Numbered from the stretch's first letter, positions 24,783 through 34,166 are shown. The stretch is 64,000 nt of DNA from an uncultured Prevotella sp. (GCA_900314455.1 OMVI01000079.1:1-64000); one strand, 5' to 3'. A program made the numbers and translations. The notes: generated from the sequence alone by a model not told the origin.

Positions 24783-25964
24783 TCATCTGCGGTGGAACAA
24801 GTCCTTGATGCCGTCCATGTCGAACGACAATGTGAAACGCAAAGTCTGGTCGAGCGGGTTACTCTTCGCAGTTGCAATGACGTAACCAGCATCGAGTGAG
24901 AATACGTTCATCTTGAAACCGGCACCCACAGTGAAGTATTTACGGTTACCCTTGTTCTCGCTCTCGTGGTGATAACCTGCGCGGACGCTGAAGCGGTCGT
25001 TGTAGGTGTACTCGGCACCGACACTCCACTGCACTTCTTCCATTTCCTCCTTGAAGCCGCCCGGGGCATCGCTGAAACTCTTGAAGATACCCGAGATACT
25101 CGATACATCATAGTAATCCTTCTGCACACGGTCCTGATACTCTTCGGTACTCTCGCCCTCTTTCTGCTGCGGATATGTCGGGACAAGCAGCTTGTTGGCA
25201 TCGGCAGCGATGGTGAAACGGTTGAATTCGTCGATAGGAATCATCACGGCAGCTCCCAGACGGAGGTCTGTCGGAATGAATTCGCTGTTGTCGTCACCTC
25301 CGAAGGATATCTTCGAACCTATATTAGAAATGTTGAGACCGAGTCCGAGCTGGCATTCGCGGCTTCCCATGTTGAAGTAGTTCTGATAGTAGCACGAAAT
25401 ATCGGCAGCGAAGGCAGAACCGGGAGACGTGTCTTCGGTGTAGTCGTACTTCAAGTCAGAGTATATCCAGCGTACTGCCGCACCAAGCGAGAAGTGCTCA
25501 CTCAGCATCAGCGAGTAACCGACATCTATTGACATCTCGTACGGATTGATAGTCATATCGTTCGTTCCGTCCTGCGATGAGCTCGTCTGGACCTCACCCA
25601 GCGAGAAGTAACGCACCGAACCGCTCACTGCGCTGTAGTCGCCTATGCGATAATAGCCTGCCAGATAAGCGAGGTCCATATCGTTGACGAGTTGGCGAAG
25701 CCAAGGTGTGTAGTTGAGAGATACGCCCGCACGGCTTATCGCAAACGGATACTTCGACGGGTTCCAGTACTGTGAGTTGACATCAGGGTCGGTTGCTGCG
25801 CCTACGTCACCCATACCGCCGGCACGCGCATCAGGTGCTATGGTCTGCGAAGTCACTGATGCCTTCACCGGATTGAACATGTCACGCTTGTCCTGCGCCG
25901 ATGCGGTTGCAACGGATAAGACAAGCATTGCCATGCCCGTCGCTTTCAAAAGTATTTTATTCAT
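24783..25964 (-). CDS. porV: Type IX secretion system outer-membrane protein PorV
   Basis: A 393-residue beta-barrel of the FadL-like PorV (LptO) family. It carries C-terminal-domain cargo from the SprA translocon to the PorU sortase. A signal peptide (to residue 24, VATASAQ) precedes the conserved N-terminal segment IAPDARAGGMGDVGAATDPDVNSQYWNPSKYPFA. The remaining sequence alternates as barrel strands and ends FTLSFDM. The length is normal. It follows porU by 53 bp in the same operon, the pairing also known from Porphyromonas. Confidence 0.93.
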   Translation of the reverse strand: MNKILLKATGMAMLVLSVATASAQDKRDMFNPVKASVTSQTIAPDARAGGMGDVGAATDPDVNSQYWNPSKYPFAISRAGVSLNYTPWLRQLVNDMDLAYLAGYYRIGDYSAVSGSVRYFSLGEVQTSSSQDGTNDMTINPYEMSIDVGYSLMLSEHFSLGAAVRWIYSDLKYDYTEDTSPGSAFAADISCYYQNYFNMGSRECQLGLGLNISNIGSKISFGGDDNSEFIPTDLRLGAAVMIPIDEFNRFTIAADANKLLVPTYPQQKEGESTEEYQDRVQKDYYDVSSISGIFKSFSDAPGGFKEEMEEVQWSVGAEYTYNDRFSVRAGYHHESENKGNRKYFTVGAGFKMNVFSLDAGYVIATAKSNPLDQTLRFTLSFDMDGIKDLFHRR

Positions 25965-26017
25965 GAAATCTTTCTGTTACTATTATCCATTAATCAAATA
26001 ATTAACGCACGGTTGCG

Positions 26018-29000
26018 CTAATTATTGTTTATGACGATAAGTTTCTTAGCTTTCGAGGCTTTCTTACTTCCGTTGCTACCTAGTCGAACTCTGTAGAGGT
26101 ACACTCCCGTCTGAAGACGTTGTCCGTCGTCGAGCGTCAGGTTCCAGTCGACAGTGAAAGCGTTGCCCGTCGACACTCCCGTTGTGGTGTGCTGCCAGAG
26201 CAGACGGCCGCTCATGTCGAACACATCGATAATGACATCGACGTTGGCACCGGCGAAATTGTGAGTCACAATGAATGTAGTAGATGTCGAAGCCGGGTTG
26301 TTAGTCACGCTGATGTTGCTTATATCAGGACTCAGACCGTTGACAACGTTGAAGTTGAGCGTTGCCGTCGACGAGTTGTTGAGGATGTCCCATGCGCGGA
26401 ATTGCAGTTTATGCGGACCTTCTGACAGTTCCGGAATGCTGTAATGGGTAGAGCCTGAGGTGTAGCTGCCGAAGTCGAACGTGAAGTTACTGTTCAGATT
26501 GTACGTCCGTTCCATCTGTCCGTCGATGATAAGCTGCAAGTCGTGGCCGATGCCGGCGCCCGAAGCGTTGATTCCGTTACGGTCGGTGACGTTGGCAACG
26601 AAGTACGGTGTGCTGTTCACATTGCCTCCGTTGACGAACGACGGCGTGTTAAGATAACAGTAGATGGACGGTCCTATTGAGTCGTTGGCTACACTGTCGG
26701 AACCGTTGATGTAGAAGTCCTCCGACGAACCGTTGGCCGTTACCGTGCGCTCATTGTTGACTGCATAGAGCGTTATCTGTCCGCTGCCCTCCGCGTAGTT
26801 GATGTCGCGAGGCACGGCAAAGGTGAAGTCAAATATGCCGGAGCGAACACTGTCGTTGCCGGAGTACAGAGTCTTCGTGCGGTCGTAGAACTCGAACGCC
26901 GGAGCCTCTGTCGCTGCGTAGGCGTTCTGCTTGCAGACGATGATCTCACGGGTGTCGCGAACCGTAGCCGAAAGCAGTCCGTTGAAGCCTGTATCGACAT
27001 ATCCGTTTTTGACAACGTGGCCCTTCACGCGGCAGACGGAGCCTGCACGGAGTACCGGCTGGTTGCTTGACGACGTGCTGATGCCGTTGATGGAGTCGAC
27101 GACGACGGTCTGTGTCGGCAGATTAAGCGACATTGCCGGGTCGCCTAGGAGAGAGTATTGCAGCTTGTTCTGCGTCAAATCCTGCTGGCCGGATATCATA
27201 AGGTTCTTCGTCAGACGCTGTGCCTCGCCGAGAGTGATAGGCTTCCCGTTCTCCAGTTGCAGCACATAGCTCATGAATGCCATGTTAAGCGGAGTGTTGT
27301 CCTGAGCGTAAACGGTACGGGTAGTGCCATAGAAAGCCACCGCGCCACCGTTCGGGTTGAGTACTGCGGTCTCGCCGATGGTGGCATCGGTACCGTCGAA
27401 CGGCATGATGTCACAACTTGCAGTAATCCACAGAGGCAGGTTCTGATTGGTGAAGTTCTCGAAGTCGGAGATGACGAGCACTCCCTCGTGCGACAGCATG
27501 CGCTCGGCACCGTGTCCGGCATAGTCGAATATGAGCGCGCCCTCAGCCTGTTGTTTCTTTATTATAGATGTAACCTCTGGATATGAATAACCTGTCGACG
27601 ACGACTGGCGCGTGTATGCATCCCACATTACTTTCTTGACGAGGTATCCCGGGTGGCTGTTGATAGTCTGTTCGGCAGCGCGGTTCACGTCGGTCATATG
27701 GATATTGCCGTCGGCACGTGAGTTACCATCGTCGCCAAGGAACATAATCGTATTCTCCCAGCCGCCCGCATTGCGGTTCGTCTTGTAGTTGATGACCTTG
27801 TCGACCATGACTTTCGCGTCGGCATCGGTGGTCACCGGGAATCGGCCAACGCCCATGTCCTCTTTATCTCGTGTCTGAATGCTGGTGTTGCTGCCACCCT
27901 CACCGTCGTCGAGGAGCGTGAACCATCCGTCGTCGACATAGCAACGGGTGTGGCTGAAGGAGTTGTCGCTCTCATAGCAAAGCAGATAGTCGTCGGCATC
28001 GAGTGTGCTGGCGTCGCTCGTCAGCATGCGGTTGTCCCACAGGCAGTCACCAAAGAGAAGCAGGTGCTTAGGCATCTCGGCTTCGGTTGTTGCACGGTCG
28101 TACATCATCTTTAGGTAACGGCGATATGCACTCGCATCAGGCGTACCGCTTGAGAACTCATTGTACAACTCGTCGGCTGGCACGATGTTCACCGTCAGAC
28201 TGTCCTGTTGCTCGTGGAAGGTAGCAAGGCGCTGTGCCTGTGCAAGCAGCTTCTGACTCGTCGGGATAATGATTACCATGTCGGCGTTCTTGTCTGCGTG
28301 GTGGTCCTGGTTCGTTACGCCATACACATAGCGAGGTGCAGGGAACGTAGCGGTCGATAGATTCGGGATGGCACGCGGCTTATCGTAAGTGAAACTTATA
28401 TAGTCGAGACGCAGCGGACCACCGCTGAGGCACGTTACGACGACAGAATCGGTCGGCATAAGGCTGTCGACACGCTGGATAATTGTAGTCTGTGCTGCCG
28501 CATCACCACTGTTGACGATGTTGTATGACGCCGTTGACTCCTGCAAAGGCTTCCCGTTGACGGTGACAGAGAATGTTGACGATACTTCGGCGGTAACGTT
28601 GATGTTCATTACGGCACTCGTTGCGTCGGCAGGCTTCGTGAATGTGTACGCACGATGGCTTCCGGCGTTTATCGGGTCGTTCTCGAAGAGATTGCGGCCG
28701 CCATGATACCACGAATAGTTGTCGACCTCGTGGAGATTGTGATAATCGTTAGCGCGGAGGTACTGTGTGTCGATGAATTCGGCACTGTCAATCTGCAGTG
28801 GGTCGCCATCTATGTCGCTGAGGAAGTAACAACCATAGGTGGAGTAGGGGTTGCGGGTCCGCATGGTTGCCGTTGGCGACGACCAGCTGACGGGACCACG
28901 ACCGTAGAAGAGACGGCGACCGTTGATGGTGACGGTGGGGACTTCCGGTAAGTCGTCCTCGGCTTTTAAGTCGGCACCGTTGAGTTCTTCGTTGATGAGA

Positions 29001-29656
29001 TGACCGCCATAGCCGAATATTCTGACTTTTGATACATCGGAGAAGCCGCAACTGCGAATGAGATTGCTGGTGAGCTGATAGACGCCATCCTCCGGTACGC
29101 TTATCTTGACCCATTTGCCGCTCGCCATCTTGCTGTGGGCGGCATAGCGTGAAGCCGGTGATGCGTCGTCGGCAAGTGTTCCGGCAGCCTGGGCACGAAG
29201 CAGCGCAGGCTTTCCACTTTTCGCTGAATGCTTTGGCGCGGCTTTCAACTCCATCATGAAACTGACGAGGAACATCTTCTTGCCACCACGCTCTACTATC
29301 GGGATGAGCGAAAACTCAAGACTGCCGTTCTTTCTGTCGACAACGATTTGCTGATGAACGTCCGGCAGCGTCGGCAATGGCTTTCCACTGACTTTGTTGT
29401 ACAGCCGAATATCCTCGTCGCTCATATCGATGAACTCGGGATAACGCATGCTCAGCGTGTACGTTGAGTCGTTGTAGTTGCGTCCCAACGGTATCGAATA
29501 TGTGAACTCCGGTAAAAGGGAGTCTATCGTTACGTCGTCAACAGTGAGGTTGAAGAACCTTTGTGTCTGTGCGTGCAACGCTCCGGCAGCAAGGATACAA
29601 GCCACCGTGGCAAGCATGCAGCGCCACCATCTGTTAAATATCTTATTTCCTTTCAT
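26018..29656 (-). CDS. porU: Type IX secretion system sortase PorU
   Basis: A 1212-residue C25 (gingipain-type) cysteine peptidase that removes C-terminal signals of secreted proteins and joins them to surface LPS. The ATG at 29656 is chosen because MKGNKIF opens the signal peptide (ending ALHAQ, residue 30); an upstream codon at 29701 adds 15 charged residues. The catalytic pair is His 715 in DYAGHG and Cys 748 in TASC, inside a caspase-like domain (about 455-850). The C-terminus (about 1115-1212) has an FlgD-like Ig fold (VFDMSGRLLW, LQTGVYLYRVRL) like the secretion signals themselves. Followed by porV after 53 bp. Confidence 0.95.
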   Translation of the reverse strand: MKGNKIFNRWWRCMLATVACILAAGALHAQTQRFFNLTVDDVTIDSLLPEFTYSIPLGRNYNDSTYTLSMRYPEFIDMSDEDIRLYNKVSGKPLPTLPDVHQQIVVDRKNGSLEFSLIPIVERGGKKMFLVSFMMELKAAPKHSAKSGKPALLRAQAAGTLADDASPASRYAAHSKMASGKWVKISVPEDGVYQLTSNLIRSCGFSDVSKVRIFGYGGHLINEELNGADLKAEDDLPEVPTVTINGRRLFYGRGPVSWSSPTATMRTRNPYSTYGCYFLSDIDGDPLQIDSAEFIDTQYLRANDYHNLHEVDNYSWYHGGRNLFENDPINAGSHRAYTFTKPADATSAVMNINVTAEVSSTFSVTVNGKPLQESTASYNIVNSGDAAAQTTIIQRVDSLMPTDSVVVTCLSGGPLRLDYISFTYDKPRAIPNLSTATFPAPRYVYGVTNQDHHADKNADMVIIIPTSQKLLAQAQRLATFHEQQDSLTVNIVPADELYNEFSSGTPDASAYRRYLKMMYDRATTEAEMPKHLLLFGDCLWDNRMLTSDASTLDADDYLLCYESDNSFSHTRCYVDDGWFTLLDDGEGGSNTSIQTRDKEDMGVGRFPVTTDADAKVMVDKVINYKTNRNAGGWENTIMFLGDDGNSRADGNIHMTDVNRAAEQTINSHPGYLVKKVMWDAYTRQSSSTGYSYPEVTSIIKKQQAEGALIFDYAGHGAERMLSHEGVLVISDFENFTNQNLPLWITASCDIMPFDGTDATIGETAVLNPNGGAVAFYGTTRTVYAQDNTPLNMAFMSYVLQLENGKPITLGEAQRLTKNLMISGQQDLTQNKLQYSLLGDPAMSLNLPTQTVVVDSINGISTSSSNQPVLRAGSVCRVKGHVVKNGYVDTGFNGLLSATVRDTREIIVCKQNAYAATEAPAFEFYDRTKTLYSGNDSVRSGIFDFTFAVPRDINYAEGSGQITLYAVNNERTVTANGSSEDFYINGSDSVANDSIGPSIYCYLNTPSFVNGGNVNSTPYFVANVTDRNGINASGAGIGHDLQLIIDGQMERTYNLNSNFTFDFGSYTSGSTHYSIPELSEGPHKLQFRAWDILNNSSTATLNFNVVNGLSPDISNISVTNNPASTSTTFIVTHNFAGANVDVIIDVFDMSGRLLWQHTTTGVSTGNAFTVDWNLTLDDGQRLQTGVYLYRVRLGSNGSKKASKAKKLIVINNN

Positions 29657-29801
29657 CTTTCGTTCCTTTCCTTTGCCAGAATGCCTTCTGCTTTCAGCCA
29701 TAATGACAGAATGACAAAAAGTGGTTCGTCTATAGCCTGCTAAGTAATGGCATAAAGCCTAACGCATTACAATAGTCCACATCCGCAAGTCACTTTTCCT
29801 T

Positions 29802-29834
29802 CTCCCCACCTTCGGAGGGGCTGGGGGAGGCTTT
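29802..29834 (-). repeat. REP-like palindromic element A, after the FAA-hydrolase stop
   Basis: On the minus strand the unit reads AAAGCCTCCCCCAG followed by the palindrome CCCCTCCGAAGGTGGGG. It begins one base after the TAA of the leftward gene at 29836. Confidence 0.8.
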
Positions 29835-29835
29835 G

Positions 29836-30453
29836 TTATTTACACTTACACTCCATGACTTTCTTCTCTCCGATGAAGCCTTCCATCAAGTCTTCGATAT
29901 TTACGTCACGTCTGCTTTCAGGGCAACCGGTGAAAAGTATGTCGCCGGTGCGCACCGTCATCCAGCGGCTTATGTAGCTTATAGCCTCGTCGATGGATGT
30001 TGTCATCTCCGCAGCGAGCCCCGTCTGCACCGTCGTTCCGTTGACATCGAGATGGAAACTGAGCCTGTTGGCCTCCGGCAACTTGTCCTTTGGAATCCAT
30101 TCGCCTATGACCGCCGAGCCGTCGAAGCATGTGCTCATCTCCCACGGCAGACCTTTCTTGCGAAGCCGCCCTTGCAATTCGACTGCACGGAAGCCTATTC
30201 CGACCGTCACTGCGTCCCAATAGCGATGGGCAAAGCGTACGGGAATGCTCTTGCCGAGACGGTTTATACGTACTGCAAGCTCCACTCCGTAGTCAATCCT
30301 GCCGAGGTCGTCGGGGGCGAAGAACGGTTTCCCGCTCTTGGTCAGCGCCGTATCGGGCTTGCAGAACACGACTGGTGCTCCGTCTTTTTTTAACGCATTT
30401 TGCTCCGTTTTATTGTGTCCGGCATAGTTGCCATATAAACAAAATATCTTCAT
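29836..30453 (-). CDS. Fumarylacetoacetate hydrolase family protein
   Basis: A 205-residue FAA-hydrolase-fold enzyme (fumarylpyruvate hydrolase or acylpyruvase-like size). DYGVELAVRINRLGKSIP carries a metal-binding glutamate. The later blocks RYWDAVTVGIGFRAVELQ, LPWEMSTCFDGSAVIGEWIP and GDILFTGCPE follow the family order. Members hydrolyse C-C bonds in 2,4-diketo acids or act as oxaloacetate-related enzymes; the substrate is not deducible here. A strong promoter lies at 30507-30537. PorU begins 180 bp downstream with a REP element between, so this gene may head the secretion operon. Confidence 0.87.
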   Translation of the reverse strand: MKIFCLYGNYAGHNKTEQNALKKDGAPVVFCKPDTALTKSGKPFFAPDDLGRIDYGVELAVRINRLGKSIPVRFAHRYWDAVTVGIGFRAVELQGRLRKKGLPWEMSTCFDGSAVIGEWIPKDKLPEANRLSFHLDVNGTTVQTGLAAEMTTSIDEAISYISRWMTVRTGDILFTGCPESRRDVNIEDLMEGFIGEKKVMECKCK

Positions 30454-30506
30454 CGTTAGTCTGTTGCTTCGTTGGCGGCTCCTTTCCGTTGTCCGCTATG
30501 CGCCAC

Positions 30507-30537
30507 AAAGTTACGCAAAACTTCCCGAATAGCAAAG
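30507..30537 (-). promoter_or_regulatory. Promoter of the FAA-hydrolase (and perhaps porU-porV) operon
   Basis: On the minus strand TTTG (30534-30537), a 19-bp spacer and TAacTTTG (30507-30514). No comparable promoter was found in the 180 bp before porU. Confidence 0.7.
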
Positions 30538-30541
30538 ATAT

Positions 30542-30717
30542 AAACGTCTATTTCGCTGCCAATAGCTTCTTTGAATGCGATGAATTCTTATGATTTCATG
30601 ATGTGGCTTGTGACCTTTTGTGGAGAAAAATAAATTAAAAGCCAATATGAAATCTGACCTTCCGCATTCCCGTTCGTTAACTTTGGCATTTCAGAAGGTC
30701 ATCTCCCAGGTTTTGAG
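30542..30717 (-). repeat. Degenerate 22-bp periodic array, eight units
   Basis: Units begin at 30542, 30564, 30586, 30608, 30630, 30652, 30674 and 30696. On the plus strand the best ones read CCTTCCGCATTCCC (30652 unit) and CTTTGGCATTTC (30674 unit), the reverse complement of the AATGC.AAAG core. The 30630 unit is of the ATAAATTAAAA type also seen at 61775-61862. The array fills the gap between the histidine kinase stop and the FAA-hydrolase promoter, oriented with the upstream leftward gene. Confidence 0.55.
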
Positions 30718-30760
30718 AGGGTAGGGGGAATGAAATGAATTGCGTGATTACCCGATAAGA

Positions 30761-31948
30761 TTAATGTACTTTGGGAAACTTCATGGTGAAGGTTGTGAGG
30801 CCGTCGTCTGTAGAAGAGACGCTGACCTTTACACCTGTGCGCTCGAAGATAGCCTTTGCCAGAGACAGACCGATGCCGTGACCGCTCACGCCGGCAACGT
30901 TTTCGCCACGATAGAACGGTTCAAAGATATGGCGTATGTCGTTTTTGGAAATGCCGGTGCCCTTGTCGGAAACTGTAACGGTGTTGCGGTCGGCTACAAC
31001 AATTGCCTTACCGTCGTTGGAATACTTGCGGGCGTTGCTTATAATGTTCCTCAATGCGATGCCAAGTAGGTCCGGACGACCGCGAACTATGAAGTCGTGA
31101 TTGATGGTTATCTTGGTGTCCTCATCGCGGAACTGCTCAAGGGCAATTGAAATTTTCACATAGTCGGGGTCTCCGGGATTGATTTCGTTGGCGCGGACGT
31201 GGGAGAAGGTGAGGAGGTTTGCCATGATACGGATGATTCGGTCGGTCTCCTTGCCTATGCGCTGAAGGGAGTTGCGGTAGAAAGCGGCATCGCGGTCCTT
31301 CATAAGAGCTATCTCGCATTCGCCCTGGATGGCCGTCAGCGGGTTGTTGATTTCGTGTGACGCGTTGTTGACGAACATCTTCTCGGTCTGGTAGTCCTCG
31401 TCGATGCGGTCGACAACACGAATGGCGTAGATGCGGCTTATGATGACCAGTATGACAATGGCTATGACGATGACCCACAGAACAGCCCAGAACATGGTGT
31501 TCCAAAGCTCTTCACTGTAAGGATTGGTGCTCGTTGCAACGACAACATACACTCCGGTGTTGTCGTTGTAGACGATGGCGGCGCCATATTCCTTGCCGTT
31601 CCGGAAGTCGACGACTTCGTTTTTCCTCAGCTTCTTTATTTCCTTGTCCGACATGAACTTGCGAAGCTGTGCGTTGGCCTTTGCAGAGTCCTTTGCAGAA
31701 ATGAATGCCTCGCGTGACGTCGGGATAGAGCTCCGGCGGCGGCGCTGCACGTTCTGGTAGCGGACAGGGTCGAGTTCGTCCTTGTCGAATTTCTCTACGG
31801 CTATGATATGGGCTTTCTCCTCCAGGTATTTATAGTATAGATTTATTGCGTATGTGGAACTGTAGAAGAAGAAAATACCACCGACCATAATCACGATGAG
31901 TATGGTTATGGTACTGTACATGAGTGATATTTTCTGTCCGGTCTTCAT
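30761..31948 (-). CDS. Sensor histidine kinase
   Basis: A 395-residue membrane sensor kinase. Helix 1 is at about 10-32 and helix 2 at about 155-178, enclosing a periplasmic sensor region of about 120 residues rich in charged residues. The HisKA phospho-acceptor lies in NASHEINNPLTAIQGE (His near 200). ATPase boxes are NIISNARKY (N), VSDKGTGIS (G1) and GHGIGLS (G2). No clear HAMP domain is visible. The start overlaps the response regulator by 4 bp (ATGA), so they form a two-component pair. The stimulus cannot be read from the sequence. Confidence 0.93.
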   Translation of the reverse strand: MKTGQKISLMYSTITILIVIMVGGIFFFYSSTYAINLYYKYLEEKAHIIAVEKFDKDELDPVRYQNVQRRRRSSIPTSREAFISAKDSAKANAQLRKFMSDKEIKKLRKNEVVDFRNGKEYGAAIVYNDNTGVYVVVATSTNPYSEELWNTMFWAVLWVIVIAIVILVIISRIYAIRVVDRIDEDYQTEKMFVNNASHEINNPLTAIQGECEIALMKDRDAAFYRNSLQRIGKETDRIIRIMANLLTFSHVRANEINPGDPDYVKISIALEQFRDEDTKITINHDFIVRGRPDLLGIALRNIISNARKYSNDGKAIVVADRNTVTVSDKGTGISKNDIRHIFEPFYRGENVAGVSGHGIGLSLAKAIFERTGVKVSVSSTDDGLTTFTMKFPKVH

Positions 31949-32640
31949 TTTTCGAAAGCCTTCATGCAGTAACCCTTTCCGACAATGGTGTGTATGAGTT
32001 TGTCGGAGAATGGGTCGTCAATCTTGTTTCGCAGATAGCGGACGTACACATCTACTATATTGGTAGCCGTGTCGAAGTCTTTGTCCCATACATCTTTTAA
32101 TAATTGGCGGCGGGAAAGTGTCTCGCCCTGATGCAGAATGAAGTATTCGAGCAGACGGTACTCCTTCTGGCTCAGGTCCGCCGATATGTCGCCGCGGCAG
32201 GCTTTGTGGGTATGGGAGTCGAGACGGAGGTCGCCGCAGGTCAGGGTCTTCTCGTCTTTGAGTATGTCGGCACGGCGGAGGTTGGCTTCGACGCGTGCTA
32301 TGAGCTCCATAAACTTGAACGGCTTGACGATGTAGTCATCAGCCCCGGCATGCAGTCCGTAGACGATGTCGTCGGTGGTGGTGAGTGCCGTGAGCATGAG
32401 TATAGGCGTGGTGAAACCGAACCGCTCGCGGAAGCGCCGGCAAAGGTCGAGACCCGTCATTCCGGGCATGCGTATGTCAAGGATGAGAAGGTCGAAGGGG
32501 TTGCCTTCGGCGAATAGCTTCCATGCGTCGTTACCGTTGCTGGCAGTGGTAACGTCGTATCCGAAGTCGCTTAATCCGCGGTTTACGAAGTCGAGGATAT
32601 TCTCCTCGTCGTCGGCTATTAGTATCTTTTTCTTGTCCAT
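31945..32640 (-). CDS. OmpR-family response regulator
   Basis: A 231-residue DNA-binding response regulator. The receiver domain (1-120) has the acidic pocket (ADDEE), phospho-acceptor Asp 55 in LLILDIRMPGM and the conserved lysine in KPFKF. A winged-helix domain (about 130-231) has LSQKEYRLLEYF and NIVDVYVRYLRNKID. It is the first gene of the pair with the kinase, with its own promoter at 32652-32682. Confidence 0.95.
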   Translation of the reverse strand: MDKKKILIADDEENILDFVNRGLSDFGYDVTTASNGNDAWKLFAEGNPFDLLILDIRMPGMTGLDLCRRFRERFGFTTPILMLTALTTTDDIVYGLHAGADDYIVKPFKFMELIARVEANLRRADILKDEKTLTCGDLRLDSHTHKACRGDISADLSQKEYRLLEYFILHQGETLSRRQLLKDVWDKDFDTATNIVDVYVRYLRNKIDDPFSDKLIHTIVGKGYCMKAFEK

Positions 32641-32651
32641 CTATCAGGTTG

Positions 32652-32682
32652 CAAATATACAAAATGTTTTCTAAAAAACAAG
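32652..32682 (-). promoter_or_regulatory. Promoter of the two-component operon
   Basis: On the minus strand CTTG (32679-32682, one mismatch), a 19-bp spacer and TAtaTTTG (32652-32659). The transcript would have almost no leader (start near 32645, ATG at 32640). Confidence 0.55.
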
Positions 32683-33062
32683 CGGAACTTGGCTTCACAG
32701 TCAAATTCCGCCTAACGGAATATAAATAATATTACCGTTCACAAATCTACTACAATCTACAAAAACTTTTTCCGAAGGTATTACAATCCTTTAAAAAGGA
32801 TAGGATCTATTTCTGTCTGCAAATTTATAGAAAGTCTTTTATACAGCCTAACGAAACAGATTAGAATACTTTAATGCCTGAATTTTTTGTGAATTATTAT
32901 ATATTGTGCATCTTTGTGCCCGCAAACAGGCGTGTTTGCCGTTTTCATTATTAGTTAAAAAAGTATAAACAAAATCTACATTTGATACTTAAAACAGTCA
33001 TATTAGTTGAAAAGTGGAAGAAAAGGAACGCAAAAAAGATATTATAAAACATTGAAAATTAT
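32683..33062. other. Long AT-rich spacer with a second possible promoter
   Basis: No gene found. TTTG (32886-32889), a 19-bp spacer and CAtcTTTG (32909-32916, one mismatch) could be an upstream rightward promoter. It is followed at once by a small hairpin (gcaaaca/tgtttgc, about 32922-32940) and CGTTTTC, which looks like an early termination signal. The segment at 32690-32720 has a weak inverted repeat (ttccg/cggaa type). Confidence 0.35.
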
Positions 33063-33093
33063 TTTGAATTGTGTTTCCTTTCCATTAACTTTG
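33063..33093 (+). promoter_or_regulatory. Promoter of the OmpA-like lipoprotein gene
   Basis: TTTG (33063-33066), a 19-bp spacer and TAacTTTG (33086-33093). The start near 33100 excludes the upstream ATG at 33069 and supports the ATG at 33171. Confidence 0.7.
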
Positions 33094-33170
33094 CAAATCA
33101 AACTAAATCCGGTAAGACCGGAACAATAACAAACCTCTGCACTGAATGTGCAGGAAAACGAAATTTAAAG

Positions 33171-34022
33171 ATGAAGAAAAAACAATTAGCAGTAGTCCTG
33201 ATGGCCGCAGCACTCGTACTGTCGGGCTGCGCAGGCAAGAAAGAACTGCAGGCATGCCAGGAGAGTAATCAGAAACTGACGACTGAGTTCCAGAGCGCAA
33301 AGGAAACGATTGCCGCCAACAACGAGCGCATCAAGAGCCTCGAGGAGCAGTTGGCGGCAGCCAAGAGTCATGCTGATGCTTTGCAGTCGAGCCTCGACAA
33401 GAGTCTGACGAATGCCGGCTCGAGCAACGTTAACATCGAGAAGCTTGTCGACCAGATAAATGAGTCGAACCAGTACATACGCCATCTCGTTGAGGTTAAG
33501 AGCAAGAGCGATTCGCTGAACTTAGCGCTGACAAACAAACTGACACGTTCGCTGTCGAATGACGAGATGAAGGAGGTCAACGTTCAGGTCCTGAAGGGTG
33601 TCGTTTACATCTCGCTGGCCGACAATATGCTGTTCGAGTCGGCTTCATACAAGGTCAACGACCGCGCAAAGGAGACTCTCTCGAAGATTGCCAAGATTAT
33701 AAACGACTACAAGGACTATGAGGTTCTCGTGGAAGGAAATACCGACAATGTTCCTGTAAGCCAGAGCGCACCGTCGATGAAGAATATCCGCAACAACTGG
33801 GACTTGTCTGCTCTGCGTGCATCGAGCATCGTTCAGTACTTGCAGGATAACTTCGGTGTTGACCCGAAGCGCATGACGGCAGGTGGCCGTGGTGAGTATA
33901 ACCCGATTGCAAGCAATGATACTGAGGTCGGCAAGCAGCGCAACCGCCGCACGCAGATTATCATTACGCCGAAGCTCGACCAGTTCCTTGACCTCATCGA
34001 CAAGGCTCCTGATGAGAAGTAA
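33171..34022 (+). CDS. OmpA-family peptidoglycan-associated lipoprotein
   Basis: A 283-residue lipoprotein. The ATG at 33171 gives a perfect lipoprotein signal (MKKKQLAVVLMAAALVLSGC, Cys 20) and lies after the promoter. Residues about 25-135 are coiled-coil-like (many heptads of Leu, Ala and Glu). The OmpA C-terminal domain (about 145-265) carries the peptidoglycan-binding residues in EGNTDNVPV and NWDLSALRASSIVQYL and the arginine in KQRNRRTQI. It would tether the outer membrane to the cell wall. Monocistronic with its own terminator. Confidence 0.9.
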   Translation: MKKKQLAVVLMAAALVLSGCAGKKELQACQESNQKLTTEFQSAKETIAANNERIKSLEEQLAAAKSHADALQSSLDKSLTNAGSSNVNIEKLVDQINESNQYIRHLVEVKSKSDSLNLALTNKLTRSLSNDEMKEVNVQVLKGVVYISLADNMLFESASYKVNDRAKETLSKIAKIINDYKDYEVLVEGNTDNVPVSQSAPSMKNIRNNWDLSALRASSIVQYLQDNFGVDPKRMTAGGRGEYNPIASNDTEVGKQRNRRTQIIITPKLDQFLDLIDKAPDEK

Positions 34023-34047
34023 CAGCCGGTAAGGCTTCTTAAATAGC

Positions 34048-34125
34048 ACATCCGTGAAACCCGTCGCATCTGATGTCGAATTCTTTTCCACATCAAATTA
34101 AACGGATTTCACGGATGTTTCGTTT
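34048..34125 (+). terminator. Terminator after the OmpA-like gene
   Basis: acatccgtgaaacccgt (34048-34064) pairs with acggatttcacggatgt (34102-34118) with one mismatch. A second inner helix (gatgt/acatc) and a T-rich tail TTCGTTTATTC complete it. Confidence 0.75.
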
Positions 34126-34166
34126 ATTCTTTATCCCATTCGGTCCTGTCGGTATTGGCTATATCG

